Assembly: GCF_030252325.1 (NCBI RefSeq)
Contig: NZ_CP126981.1
Location: 2,356,001 to 2,420,000, forward strand
Length of the DNA stretch: 64,000 bases
Source of the DNA: Candidatus Mycobacterium wuenschmannii
GTDB lineage: Bacteria > Actinomycetota > Actinomycetes > Mycobacteriales > Mycobacteriaceae
Direction of reading: 5' to 3'
Positions 8,432 to 17,366 of the stretch are shown piece after piece (within the stretch, counting starts at the first letter, position 1; the number at the start of each line of letters is the position of its first letter). The notes under the pieces were generated by a model. That model was not told where the DNA came from, searched no databases, and saw nothing but the letters and a program-made list of their open reading frames with translations. The position numbers were made by a program, and so were the translations under genes.

Positions 8432-9535
8432 ATGGACTTCACCTTCACCGAAGAGCAGGAGACGATCAGTAAGCTCGCCCGCGACGTGCTGGAGCGCCGC
8501 GCCACGCCGGAGCGGCTGACCGAACTCGAAGCCGGCGACCTGCGCTACGACGCGTCGTTGTGGAAGGAATTGGCCGGGGTCGATCTGCTCGGCACCGCGC
8601 TACCGGAGTCGTTGGGCGGCAACGGCGGTGGCTTCGTCGAACTCGGCGTTCTCCTGGCCGAGGTCGGGTCGACGGTGGCGGCGGTGCCCGCCTACCCGAC
8701 GCTGCTACTCGGGGCCGACCCGATCGCCCGGTACGGGAATTCCGGACAGCAGCAACGCTTTCTGCCCGGTGTCATCGACGGCAGCCGCATCCTGACCGCG
8801 GGTCTGCACGAGCCCGGCCGCACCGACCCGACCGCACCGGCCACCACCGCCCGCCGCGACGGCGACGCCTGGCGGCTGGACGGGGTCAAGGAACTGGTGT
8901 CCTACGGACAACTCGCCGACACCCTGCTGATTCCCGCGACGGTCGACGACCGGGCGGCGCTGTTCCTGCTGCCGGTCGACGCGCCCGGTGTCGAGATCCG
9001 CCCGGTGGCGACCACCAACCGCGAGCCGCACGCCGACGTGTTCCTCGACGGCGCCGTCGCGACCGATCGACTCGACGGCGACCGGCTGGTCGAGTCGCTG
9101 TACACCCGCGCGCTGATCGGGTTGTGCGCGGTCCAGGTCGGCGTCGCAGACCGGGCACTGCGGATGGCCGCCGAATACACCAGCGGCCGTGAGCAATTCG
9201 GCCGTCCGATCGGCAGCTTCCAGGCCGTGCAGCAACGGATGGCTGATGCCTTCATCGACCTCGAAGCGATCCGGTGGACCACCTGGCACGCGGCCTGGCT
9301 GATCGCAGAAGGCCGCCCGGCCGACCGCGCGGCGCACATCGCCAAGTTCTGGGCCGCCGAGGCCGGAGCGCGGATCGCCGCCACCGCCCAACACGTGCAC
9401 GGCGGGATCGGTATCGACGTCACCTATCCCCTGCATCGATATTTCCTGTGGGCCAAGCACAACGAACTCACCTTGGGGTCAGCCACGCAGCAGCTGGTCC
9501 ACCTCGGCAGCACATACTCGAAAGGACGGCCATGA
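8432..9535 (+). CDS. acyl-CoA dehydrogenase, FadE28-like subunit
   Basis: A second, shorter acyl-CoA dehydrogenase (367 residues) beginning MDFTFTEEQETISKLARDVL. It has the helical-domain signature REQFGRPIGSFQAVQQRMADA and the C-terminal HVHGGIGIDVTYPLHRYF. The size and N-terminus resemble FadE28 (ChsE1), the partner of FadE29. With the gene at 6279-7496 it should form a two-subunit dehydrogenase. The start at 8432 lies one base after the DUF35 stop, and its own stop overlaps the next ATG. The gene order (FadE29-like first, FadE28-like fourth) differs from the igr operon, where the two are adjacent. Confidence 0.9.
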   Translation: MDFTFTEEQETISKLARDVLERRATPERLTELEAGDLRYDASLWKELAGVDLLGTALPESLGGNGGGFVELGVLLAEVGSTVAAVPAYPTLLLGADPIARYGNSGQQQRFLPGVIDGSRILTAGLHEPGRTDPTAPATTARRDGDAWRLDGVKELVSYGQLADTLLIPATVDDRAALFLLPVDAPGVEIRPVATTNREPHADVFLDGAVATDRLDGDRLVESLYTRALIGLCAVQVGVADRALRMAAEYTSGREQFGRPIGSFQAVQQRMADAFIDLEAIRWTTWHAAWLIAEGRPADRAAHIAKFWAAEAGARIAATAQHVHGGIGIDVTYPLHRYFLWAKHNELTLGSATQQLVHLGSTYSKGRP

Positions 9536-9996
9536 CGACCGCCAAAGCACGCACCGAGACCTTGAAGTGGGCCGATATCAACGTCGGCGACGAGGTGACG
9601 CCGCTGGAGGTTCCGGTGACCACCACGATGATCGTGGCCGGCGCGATCGCGTCCCGCGACTTCATGCCGGTGCACCACGACGCGGTCTACGCCAAACAGC
9701 AGGGCTCGCCCAACCTGTTCATGAACATCCTGACGTCGAACGGGTACTGCGTCCGGTTTCTCACCGACTGGGCCGGCCCGGAGGCGATGATCACCAAGCT
9801 CGCGATTCGCCTTGGCGTGCCGTCGTTTCCGGACGACCCGCTGCGCTTCACCGGCGAGGTCACCGGCAAGACCGAAAGGGGCGAGGGGCGGGACCGTGAA
9901 GGTTTGATCGAGGTCACCTTCAAGGCGGCCAACAGCCTCGGCAACCACGTCTCCGGCACCGCTGTGGTGAGCCTGCTGGACGGTGGCGGCGCATGA
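9532..9996 (+). CDS. MaoC-like enoyl-CoA hydratase subunit, ChsH1-like
   Basis: A 154-residue hot-dog protein with intact catalytic dyad Asp43 and His48 in ASRDFMPVHHD. The segments NLFMNILTSNGYCVRFLTDWAGPEAMI and LAIRLGVP match ChsH1 (Rv3541c) as remembered. It is predicted to hydrate the enoyl-CoA made by the FadE pair, working with the degenerate MaoC at 7493-8035. The ATG start overlaps the FadE stop (ATGA), and the stop overlaps the next ATG, so all these subunits are translationally coupled. Confidence 0.9.
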   Translation: MTTAKARTETLKWADINVGDEVTPLEVPVTTTMIVAGAIASRDFMPVHHDAVYAKQQGSPNLFMNILTSNGYCVRFLTDWAGPEAMITKLAIRLGVPSFPDDPLRFTGEVTGKTERGEGRDREGLIEVTFKAANSLGNHVSGTAVVSLLDGGGA

Positions 9997-11162
9997 CGGA
10001 GTCGAAATTGGCCGGCACCACCGCCATCGCCGGCATCGGCCAGACCGAGTTCTCCAAGGAATCCGGCCGCAGCGAACTGCAATTGGCGTGCGAGTCGGTC
10101 AGCGCCGCACTCAACGACGCGGGCCTGTCACCCGGCGACGTCGACGGCATGGTCACCTTCACGATGGACTCCAGCGACGAGATCGAGGTCGCCCGCAATG
10201 TCGGCATCGGCGATCTGACGTTCTTCTCCCGCGTCCCACACGGGGGCGGAGCGGCCGCCGGCACCGTCGCGCACGCGGCGATGGCGGTGGCGGCGGGCGA
10301 GGCCGACGTGGTGGTCTGCTGGCGCGCCTTCAACGAGCGGTCGGGCTTCCGGTTCGGCGGGAGCGGGCGCACCAGCGCCGAAACACCGTTGTTCATGGCG
10401 CATTACGCGCCGTTCGGTTTACTCACGCCGGCGGCGTGGGTCGCCCTGCACGCGCAGCGCTACATGTCGACGTATGGAGTTACCAACGAGGACTTCGGTC
10501 GCATCGCGGTGGTGGACCGCAAGCACGCCGCCACGAACCCCGACGCCTGGTTCTACGAGCGACCGATCACGCTGGAGGATCACCAGAAATCGCGCTGGAT
10601 CATCGAACCCGTTCTGCGACTGCTGGATTGCTGCCAGGAGAGTGACGGCGGGGTCGCGTTGGTCGTCACCAGCGCCGAGCGGGCGCGTGACCTGAAGCAG
10701 CCGCCCGCGATCATCTCCGCGGCGGCGCAGGGCGCCGCGTCCAACGGCGAGATGATGACCAGCTACTACCGCGACGACATCACCGGCCTGCCCGAGATGG
10801 GTGTGGTGGCCAACAAGCTGTGGCGCGACTCCGGACTGAAGCCGAGCGACATCCAAACCGCCTTCATCTACGACCATTTCACGCCGTTCGTGTTCACCCA
10901 GTTCGAGGAACTCGGCTTCTGCGGGCGCGGCGAGGCCAAGGACTTCGCCACCGTCGAGCGGCTGTCGCTGGGCGGCGAGTTACCGATCAACACCAACGGC
11001 GGCCTGTTGGGCGAGGCCTACATCCACGGCATGAACGGCATCACCGAAGGCGTGCGCCAGGTTCGCGGCACGTCCCACAACCAGGTGGACAATGTCGAGC
11101 ACGTCCTCGTCACCTCGGGCACCGGGGTGCCGACCAGCGGGCTGATTCTCGCGACGGGCTGA
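9993..11162 (+). CDS. thiolase-superfamily retro-aldolase, Ltp2-like
   Basis: A 389-residue thiolase-fold protein that strongly resembles Ltp2 (Rv3540c). Ltp2 is a retro-aldolase cutting a beta-hydroxyacyl-CoA side chain to a ketone and a short acyl-CoA. No thiolase nucleophilic cysteine appears in the usual Cys-loop region (VPHGGGAAAGTVAHAA, residues 81-96). The tyrosine motifs YDHF (Tyr293, His295) and EAYIHGMNG (Tyr343, His345) fall where active-site Tyr/His residues are reported for Ltp2, from memory. The DUF35 protein at 8035-8430 is its likely obligatory partner. The substrate is unknown; a branched or ring-attached acyl chain is the inference. Confidence 0.92.
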   Translation: MTESKLAGTTAIAGIGQTEFSKESGRSELQLACESVSAALNDAGLSPGDVDGMVTFTMDSSDEIEVARNVGIGDLTFFSRVPHGGGAAAGTVAHAAMAVAAGEADVVVCWRAFNERSGFRFGGSGRTSAETPLFMAHYAPFGLLTPAAWVALHAQRYMSTYGVTNEDFGRIAVVDRKHAATNPDAWFYERPITLEDHQKSRWIIEPVLRLLDCCQESDGGVALVVTSAERARDLKQPPAIISAAAQGAASNGEMMTSYYRDDITGLPEMGVVANKLWRDSGLKPSDIQTAFIYDHFTPFVFTQFEELGFCGRGEAKDFATVERLSLGGELPINTNGGLLGEAYIHGMNGITEGVRQVRGTSHNQVDNVEHVLVTSGTGVPTSGLILATG

Positions 11163-11164
11163 CC

Positions 11165-11767
11165 ATGACACAGGCGACCGCTGCCGACACCCGCGAGACC
11201 ATCATCGAGGCCGCGTACGCCTGCTTCGGCCGACAGGGGCTGCAGCGGGCGACGATCGTCGATATCGCCCGCGCGGCCAACGTCTCCCGGAGCACGATCT
11301 ACGAGTACTTCCGCGACAAGGCGGCGATTCTGGAGGCGTGCGCGGAGAACGCCTCCGAGCGGTTTTACCGCGAGATGTCGATCGCGATGGCCCGGGGCGA
11401 GTCCCTGGCGGACAAGCTTGCCCGGGCGGCGGTGTTCGTCACCCAGGCGCGTCGAGTCATCGCCTCGGAGAAGTACTTTGACGAAGACGCGGTCAGCCTG
11501 TTGCTGACCAAGGACGCGGCCGTGCTGCTGCGGGAATGTGTCGACTTCCTGGCTCCGCACCTGGTCGCAGCCAAGCTCACCGGCGAAGTGCGTAAGGACC
11601 TCGACGTCCAGGCCGGCGGCGAATGGTTCGCCCGAATCCTGTTCTCGCTGTTCAGCACTCCGTCGTCGACACTCGATATGGACGATCCCGACGTGGTCGC
11701 CGATTTCGTGCGCGCGCATGTAGTGCACGGCTTCGCCAACGACCGCTCGCGGCCGAGGCGCGGCTAG
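11165..11767 (+). CDS. TetR/AcrR family transcriptional regulator
   Basis: A 200-residue regulator with an N-terminal TetR helix-turn-helix ([27 protein letters not shown], residues about 36-62) and a helical ligand-binding half. The ATG at 11165 is two bases past the Ltp2-like stop, so it is the last gene of the catabolic operon. A regulator made with the pathway it controls is a common arrangement. The inverted repeat at 5038-5062 is the most likely operator, and the inducer would then be a pathway CoA-thioester; both are inferences. Its 3' end overlaps the convergent PPE gene by 4 bp. Confidence 0.92.
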   Translation: MTQATAADTRETIIEAAYACFGRQGLQRATIVDIARAANVSRSTIYEYFRDKAAILEACAENASERFYREMSIAMARGESLADKLARAAVFVTQARRVIASEKYFDEDAVSLLLTKDAAVLLRECVDFLAPHLVAAKLTGEVRKDLDVQAGGEWFARILFSLFSTPSSTLDMDDPDVVADFVRAHVVHGFANDRSRPRRG

Positions 11768-13368
11768 CCCGCACCCCAACTGGTCGGCAGCATCGGCACG
11801 ACGGGGTCGTCGCCGAAAGCGTCGCCGGCCAACGTGCTCAGTCCCGCCGCGTCGGACGTGTGGGTCGCCACGGTACCCGCGAAGCCCAGCGGCCCGGACC
11901 CGTGCGTCGACGACTCCACCCGGTCGGCCGGCGCCTCGTCGGTGGCGTCCATGAATTCATTACCGTACTCCCGCAACGCTTCTCGTTGCCGACGGCGGGC
12001 CCGTCGCTTGGTCGGCGTCGCGGAGCGGGCCGCGGCCGCGGTCGCCGTGGCATCCGGTTCGGGTGCGCGGCGCTTGTCCGAGGCGGCGGCGCCGATACCC
12101 AGCCCGGAGCCGAAGCCGATGCCGGGGGGACCCACCGCGTAGGGGGCCACGAATCCCGTTGCGCCCGCCGATGGGGGCGTCGGCGGGGGCGGCGACCCGG
12201 CGACAGTGCCCGCGGTGGAGGCCGGCGCGGGCGCCGAACTGGGCGCCGTGCCGGGCGATCCGAACGCGGTGCCCGTCGTGGAGGCCGGCCAGACGCCGGG
12301 AGCGGTGGGGGCGGCGACGAACGCGGGCGGCGCGGCGTGCACAGGAACCGCGAGTCCGGCCAGACCTGCGAGCCCGCCCGCGGCCCCGACGGGTGCGACG
12401 ATCGCACCGGCCGCCACCGCCAGCAGTGCCGGGGATTGACTGACGGTGCTTGCCAATTGGGCGATATGGGTGGGCCAGTCGAACAGCGCCAGCGCGGCGA
12501 TGTACTGGAATGCCTGGAGCGCCTGGCCCGGATTCTGGGAGATGTTCAGAAAGTCCTCGAAGAGTTCCAGCGACCGGGCGAGGTACCAGATCGGTTGGCT
12601 CGCATCGGCATAGAAGTCGTACACGTGGCCATTGAGGATGCCCGCGCCGGGGTCCCAATTCACGCCGAAGTTCTGCAGGATCTGCGACACGAACGTGGTG
12701 AGTTCGTTCGAGATCATCGGGTCGTGGGCGGTGACGCCGTCTTCGATGCCGAGGCTCTTCAGCCACGGCGCGAGCTGGTCCAGCAGGGGCTGCAGTGGAT
12801 TGTTGAACTGCGGCGGTTGCGACGCAGCGGATTTCACGATCGCCGGCGCGGGCGCCGTGGGCGGCGTCGCCGCAACCGCGGCGGCCGACGCCGCTTGGTA
12901 GCCGGTCATGGTCGCGGCCGCCTGGACCCACATCCGAAGGTAGTCGGCCTCGTTGACCGTAATCGGAATGGTATTGATGCCAAAGAAGTTCGTCGCCACC
13001 AAGGTGCCGTGGACCACGTGATTCGCGGCCAACTCGCCCAGGGTCGGCATCGCCCCGAGCGCGACGTCGTAAGCGGCGGCCGTCACGTCGAGCTGAGCCG
13101 CCCGCGCGGCACTGTCGGCGGCGGCGTGCGACAGCCATGCCACGTACGGCGCATGGGCGGCTACATACGATTCGGCCGCGGCGCCCTCCCAGACACCCGC
13201 CGCGATCCCGGCCAGCAGTTGGTCGATCTCGTCGGCGGCCTCCAGATACTCGGCGCTCAGCGACTGCCACGCCGACGCCGCCGCAAGCGTGGGACCCGCG
13301 CCGGGACCGCTGCTCAGCAGGGCCGAATGCACTTCGGGCGGCGAGGCCATCCATACCGGTGAGGACAT
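11764..13368 (-). CDS. PPE family protein, PPW subgroup
   Basis: A 534-residue PPE protein, a family exported by ESX (type VII) systems with a PE partner and an EspG chaperone. The Pro-Pro-Glu is at residues 10-12, followed by the usual helical domain ([23 protein letters not shown] and YxxxD-like elements near residue 60). The C-terminus carries both diagnostic PPW motifs, GFAGT (495-499) and PMLPTSW (525-531). Residues about 330-440 are low-complexity Ala/Pro/Thr-rich. No PE gene adjoins it, so it is an orphan whose PE partner must be encoded elsewhere. An AT-rich palindrome lies 30 bp upstream. Confidence 0.92.
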   Translation of the reverse strand: MSSPVWMASPPEVHSALLSSGPGAGPTLAAASAWQSLSAEYLEAADEIDQLLAGIAAGVWEGAAAESYVAAHAPYVAWLSHAAADSAARAAQLDVTAAAYDVALGAMPTLGELAANHVVHGTLVATNFFGINTIPITVNEADYLRMWVQAAATMTGYQAASAAAVAATPPTAPAPAIVKSAASQPPQFNNPLQPLLDQLAPWLKSLGIEDGVTAHDPMISNELTTFVSQILQNFGVNWDPGAGILNGHVYDFYADASQPIWYLARSLELFEDFLNISQNPGQALQAFQYIAALALFDWPTHIAQLASTVSQSPALLAVAAGAIVAPVGAAGGLAGLAGLAVPVHAAPPAFVAAPTAPGVWPASTTGTAFGSPGTAPSSAPAPASTAGTVAGSPPPPTPPSAGATGFVAPYAVGPPGIGFGSGLGIGAAASDKRRAPEPDATATAAAARSATPTKRRARRRQREALREYGNEFMDATDEAPADRVESSTHGSGPLGFAGTVATHTSDAAGLSTLAGDAFGDDPVVPMLPTSWGAG

Positions 13369-13397
13369 CCACCGCCCCTCTGGCTGATTTTTCGGGT

Positions 13398-13419
13398 CAC
13401 CAAACTTTAAACTTTGGTG
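13398..13419. promoter_or_regulatory. 22-bp palindrome upstream of the PPE gene
   Basis: Arms CACCAAA and TTTGGTG surround CTTTAAAC, which itself contains TTTAAA. It is AT-rich against a GC-rich background and sits between the dehydrogenase stop and the PPE start. No U-run follows on either strand, so an operator is favoured over a terminator for the upstream gene. Confidence 0.4.
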
Positions 13420-13466
13420 GCGGGAAAATTACCAGATCGCGATAGTTGCTCCGCAATGCCGGGGCA

Positions 13467-14648
13467 TTAGGGCCGCAGTATCACCTTCACCGCGCCGTCT
13501 TCCTTCTTCTGAAAGATGTCGTACGCATGCGGCGCGTCGTCGAGCGGCAAGACGTGGCTGGCGAAGTTGTCGACGCCCAGCGGGTCGTCGTCCGTCAGCA
13601 GCGGCATGATGTCGTCCGACCAGCGCTTGACGTTGGCCTGCCCCATCCGCAGCGTGATTTGCTTGTCGAACAAAGTCAGCATCGGCAGCGGGTCGGCCAT
13701 CCCGCCGTAAACGCCGATCAGCGAGATCGTCCCGCCACGGCGCACGATGTCGATCGCCGAATACAGCGCGCCGAGGCGGTCGACGCCGGCGGTCTGCATG
13801 AGTCGTTTGCTCAGCGCGTCCGGCAACAGGCCCGTCACCTGCTGCGCCACCTTGGTGGCCGGTGAACCATGCGCCTCCATGCCCACGGCGTCGATCACGG
13901 CGTCGGTGCCGCGACCGTCGGTGAGGTCACGTATGACATCGCCGACCGGGCCGTCGATGGCGCTGAGATCGATGGTCTGAATGCCACGCTCGGCGATCCG
14001 GGCCAGCCGTTCGGGCACCAGGTCGACGGCGATCACGCGGTAGCCGAGGTGATCGGCGATCCGGGCCGCCATGTCACCGATCGGGCCGAGGCCCAGGACG
14101 GTCACCGACCCGCCGTCGGGGATGTCGGCGTACGCCACCGATTGCCACGCGGTGGGAAGCACATCGGAGAGGTAGACGAAGCGCGAATCAGGCGGCCCGA
14201 CCGGCACTTTGATGTGCGTGAACTGGGCCTGCGGAACGCGCAGCAACTCAGCCTGACCGCCGGGCACTTCGCCGTAGAGCTCCGAATAGCCGAACAACGC
14301 CGCGCCCATGCCCTGGTCGCGTACCTGGGTGGTCTCGCACTGGGTGTAGAGCTGCCGGTCGCAGGTCCAACAGCTTCCGCAGGAGATCTGGAACGGGATC
14401 ACCACCCGGTCGCCGGGCCGCAGATCGCCGGCCATGGTGCCGACTTCGCGAACGATGCCCATCGGTTCGTGACCGAGGATGTCGCCGGGTTTCATGAACG
14501 GCCCGAGCACCTCGTACAGGTGCAGGTCCGAGCCGCAGATGTTGGTCGACGTCACCTCGATGATGGCGTCGGTGGGTTCTTGGATCTTGGGGTCGGGCAC
14601 CGACTCGACGCGAACGTCGCGCTTGCCGTGCCACGTGACAGCTTTCAT
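13467..14648 (-). CDS. zinc-dependent alcohol dehydrogenase (formaldehyde-dehydrogenase-like MDR)
   Basis: Medium-chain dehydrogenase of 393 residues. Catalytic zinc ligands are in NICGSDLH (Cys38) and GHEP (His60, Glu61). The structural zinc tetrad is Cys90, Cys93, Cys96 and Cys104. The Rossmann motif is LGLGPIGD near residue 187. The insertion-rich C-terminal half and overall sequence match the glutathione-independent formaldehyde-dehydrogenase-like group (similar to remembered Rv1895). The substrate cannot be named. It lies 42 bp downstream of proline dehydrogenase on the same strand, so it may be read through from that operon. Confidence 0.9.
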   Translation of the reverse strand: MKAVTWHGKRDVRVESVPDPKIQEPTDAIIEVTSTNICGSDLHLYEVLGPFMKPGDILGHEPMGIVREVGTMAGDLRPGDRVVIPFQISCGSCWTCDRQLYTQCETTQVRDQGMGAALFGYSELYGEVPGGQAELLRVPQAQFTHIKVPVGPPDSRFVYLSDVLPTAWQSVAYADIPDGGSVTVLGLGPIGDMAARIADHLGYRVIAVDLVPERLARIAERGIQTIDLSAIDGPVGDVIRDLTDGRGTDAVIDAVGMEAHGSPATKVAQQVTGLLPDALSKRLMQTAGVDRLGALYSAIDIVRRGGTISLIGVYGGMADPLPMLTLFDKQITLRMGQANVKRWSDDIMPLLTDDDPLGVDNFASHVLPLDDAPHAYDIFQKKEDGAVKVILRP

Positions 14649-14690
14649 CTTCAGGTCGTACCCGCCTGACAGTGGCCGAAACGCCGCGGG

Positions 14691-15659
14691 TTACGGCCGG
14701 GCGAGGGCCCGCATCAAGAAGGTGAGATTCGCGGGCCGCTCGGCCAGCCGTCGCATGAAGTAGCCGTACCACTGCGTGCCGAAGGGCACGTAGACGCGCA
14801 CCCGGTTACCGTCGGCCGCCAGGCGCCGCTGCTCGGAATCGCGGACCCCGTACAGCATTTGATACTCGAAATCGTCTGTGGCCCGGCCAGTCTCGCGGAC
14901 CATCGCGGACACGGCGTCGATGATCACGGGGTCATGCGAAGCGACCATCGGGTACCCCGGCCCGGCCATCAGCACCCGAAGGCAGCGCAGGTAGGCGGCG
15001 GTCACCGCGCCGGGGTCGCGGTGAGCCACCGACGCCGGTTCGTCGTAGGCGCCCTTGCACAGCCGCACCCGGACCCCCGAGGCCGCGAGTTGTTCGCAGT
15101 CGCCCGCGGCCCGGCGCAGGTAGGCCTGCACGACGACGCCCAGCCACGGAAACTCGGTGCGCAGTTGGGCGGCGATCGACAACGTCGAGTCGGTGGTCGT
15201 GTGGTCCTCGGCGTCCAGCGTCACCCACGCCCCCACCTGCTCGGCCCGCTCGCAGATCCGGTGGGCGTGCCAGAGCGCGATCCGCTCGCCATCGCGTGTC
15301 AGCGCCTGCCCCAGCGCGGAGAGTTTCAGCGACACCTCCAGCGGTCGCACACCGTCGTGTGCAGCGTCCGCCCGTCGGCCGAGTTCCTCGAGCAGTCGAA
15401 GGTAGGCGTTCACAGTGGCACTCGCGCCCCCGGCATCGGCGACCTGCTCACCCAGATAATCGATACTGATCATTCGTCCCGAACCGCGCAGCGCCGCAGT
15501 ACTTTCCAGCACCCGATCCAGCGTCGCGCCCGGCACGAACCGGTCGACCACCCGGCGGGTGACCGCCAGCCGCTCGGCGGTGTGCTGCAGCCCGTGTGAT
15601 CGACTGGCGGCCAGGATCGCGGGCCGTAACGTCTTGCCGAACAAGCCGCTCATGCTCAT
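14691..15659 (-). CDS. pruB: proline dehydrogenase
   Basis: FAD enzyme that oxidises L-proline to delta-1-pyrroline-5-carboxylate, passing electrons to the respiratory chain at the inner face of the membrane. The 322-residue monofunctional form has the barrel motifs VSLKLSALG, RLCKGAYDEP, FEYQMLYGV and RVYVPFGTQWYGYFMRRLAER, the last carrying the substrate-carboxylate arginine pair. The ATG at 15659 overlaps the stop of the P5C dehydrogenase gene; a second in-frame ATG is two codons inside. It is orthologous by position and sequence to remembered Rv1188. Confidence 0.94.
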   Translation of the reverse strand: MSMSGLFGKTLRPAILAASRSHGLQHTAERLAVTRRVVDRFVPGATLDRVLESTAALRGSGRMISIDYLGEQVADAGGASATVNAYLRLLEELGRRADAAHDGVRPLEVSLKLSALGQALTRDGERIALWHAHRICERAEQVGAWVTLDAEDHTTTDSTLSIAAQLRTEFPWLGVVVQAYLRRAAGDCEQLAASGVRVRLCKGAYDEPASVAHRDPGAVTAAYLRCLRVLMAGPGYPMVASHDPVIIDAVSAMVRETGRATDDFEYQMLYGVRDSEQRRLAADGNRVRVYVPFGTQWYGYFMRRLAERPANLTFLMRALARP

Positions 15660-17284
15660 ACCGCCTGGTGCGGGTAGCGGTGGTCGGTGGCTGGCACGAA
15701 GGTCTCCTTGATCGACCGGGCGGACGTCCAGCGCAACAGATTCTGTGCCGACCCGGCCTTGTCGTTGGTACCGGAGCCACGCGATCCGCCGAACGGTTGC
15801 CGGCCCACCACCGCTCCGGTCGGCTTGTCGTTGACGTAGAAGTTTCCGGCGGCGAACCGTAGCCGATTCTGCGCGGCGCGAACGGCGGTGCGGTCGTCGG
15901 CGATCACCGCCCCGGTCAGCGCGTACCGCGACCCGGCGTCGATGACGTCGAGCACGCGGTCGAACTCACCGTCGGGATAGACGTAGACCGACAGCAGCGG
16001 CCCGAAGTACTCGGTGGCGAACGATTCGTCGGTCGGATCGTCCGACAGCAGCACCGTCGGACGGACGAAATATCCTTCGCTGTCGTCGTATTCGCCACCC
16101 ACGGCGATGGTCACCCCCGGGGCGCTCTCGGCGCGCTCGATGGCGGCGACGTTCTTCGCGAAGGCGCGCTCGTCGATCAGTGCGCCGCCGAAGTTGGTCA
16201 GATCGGCGACGTCGCCGTACGGCAGTTCGGCGGTGGCGGCCAGGAAGTCGTCGCCCATCCGGTGCCACACCGAGTGCGCTATGAAGGCCCGGGACGCCGC
16301 AGAGCACTTCTGTCCCTGGTAATCGAAGGCGCCCCGAATCAGCGCGGTGCGCAGCACGTCCGGGTCAGCCGAACTGTGCGCCAGCACAAAGTCTTTGCCG
16401 CCGGTCTCCCCCACCAGTCGCGGATAGCAGTGGTAATGGCCGATGTTGGCGCCGACCTGCTGCCAGAGGTGCTGGAAGGTGGGCGTCGACCCGGTGAAGT
16501 GGATGCCGGCCAGTCGCGGATCGGCCAGGGCCACTTCCGATACCGCGTAGCCGTCACCGGTCACCATGTTGATCACACCGGGCGGCAACCCGGCCGCCTC
16601 GAGCAGCTGCATCGTCAAATAGGCCGACAGCGTCTGGGTCACCGACGGCTTCCACACGACCGTGTTGCCCATCAGCGCGGGCGCGGTCGGAAGGTTCGCA
16701 GCAATAGCGGTGAAATTGAAAGGTGTTATCGCGTAGACGAATCCGTCTAGCGGTCGATAGTCGGTGCGATTCCATTCACCAGGGACGTTCGACGGTTGCT
16801 GGGCGAGGATCCGGCGGGCGAAGTCGACGTTGAAGCGCCAGAAGTCCGCCATCTCGCACGACGAGTCGATCTCGGCCTGATAGGCGGTCTTCGACTGTCC
16901 CAGCATCGTCGCCGCCGCGATCTTCTCCCGCCACGGCCCAGAAAGCAGGTCGGCGGCGCGCAGGAAGATCGCCGCGCGGTCATCGAACGGCATTGCCGCC
17001 CAGTCGGTTCGGGCCAGCGACGCGGTCTGCACCGCTGCCGCGGCGTCGCGGTGCTGCGCGTTGGTCAGCGTGCCCAGTTTCAGCGCGTGTCGATGGGGCG
17101 CGGCAACGTCGATCGTGACGCCGTCGCCCATCCGGTGGGTGCCGCCGATGACGTTCGGCAGGTCGATCGGGTGGTCGGCATGGTCGGCGAGAGCGGCCTG
17201 CAGCCTGGCCCGTTCGGGCGAATGCGGCGCGTAATCGTGGATGGGCTCGTTGACGGGGAGCGGTACATCGGTGACGGCGTCCAT
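15656..17284 (-). CDS. pruA: delta-1-pyrroline-5-carboxylate dehydrogenase
   Basis: Converts P5C (as glutamate semialdehyde) to glutamate with NAD+, the second step of proline catabolism. The 542-residue length matches the family. General base Glu293 is in GETGGKDF; nucleophile Cys327 is in GQKCSAASR; the Asn of ITPFNFTAIA is near residue 190. It is the first gene of the leftward proline operon, with proline dehydrogenase overlapping its stop. The divergent PucR-type regulator starts 82 bp away, the arrangement seen in M. tuberculosis (Rv1186c-1188), so proline induction through that regulator is likely. Confidence 0.95.
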   Translation of the reverse strand: MDAVTDVPLPVNEPIHDYAPHSPERARLQAALADHADHPIDLPNVIGGTHRMGDGVTIDVAAPHRHALKLGTLTNAQHRDAAAAVQTASLARTDWAAMPFDDRAAIFLRAADLLSGPWREKIAAATMLGQSKTAYQAEIDSSCEMADFWRFNVDFARRILAQQPSNVPGEWNRTDYRPLDGFVYAITPFNFTAIAANLPTAPALMGNTVVWKPSVTQTLSAYLTMQLLEAAGLPPGVINMVTGDGYAVSEVALADPRLAGIHFTGSTPTFQHLWQQVGANIGHYHCYPRLVGETGGKDFVLAHSSADPDVLRTALIRGAFDYQGQKCSAASRAFIAHSVWHRMGDDFLAATAELPYGDVADLTNFGGALIDERAFAKNVAAIERAESAPGVTIAVGGEYDDSEGYFVRPTVLLSDDPTDESFATEYFGPLLSVYVYPDGEFDRVLDVIDAGSRYALTGAVIADDRTAVRAAQNRLRFAAGNFYVNDKPTGAVVGRQPFGGSRGSGTNDKAGSAQNLLRWTSARSIKETFVPATDHRYPHQAV

Positions 17285-17352
17285 GTCTCAGGGTCTCAGC
17301 GACGGCACCCCTCGGTGTTGGCTGATTGGACAGGCTTTTGTCGTCGGTCTAG

Positions 17353-17358
17353 TAAAAT
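17353..17358 (+). promoter_or_regulatory. -10 element of pucR, leaderless type
   Basis: TAAAAT ends 8 nt before the ATG at 17367, the distance at which transcription would begin on or next to the start codon. No clear Shine-Dalgarno sequence precedes the gene. Confidence 0.5.
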
Positions 17359-17366
17359 CGGACAAC

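Noticed and set aside
11623..13362. 579-codon rightward frame opposite the PPE gene
   Set aside because: Same reason: low-complexity Arg/Gly product, antisense to a PPE protein with intact PPW motifs.
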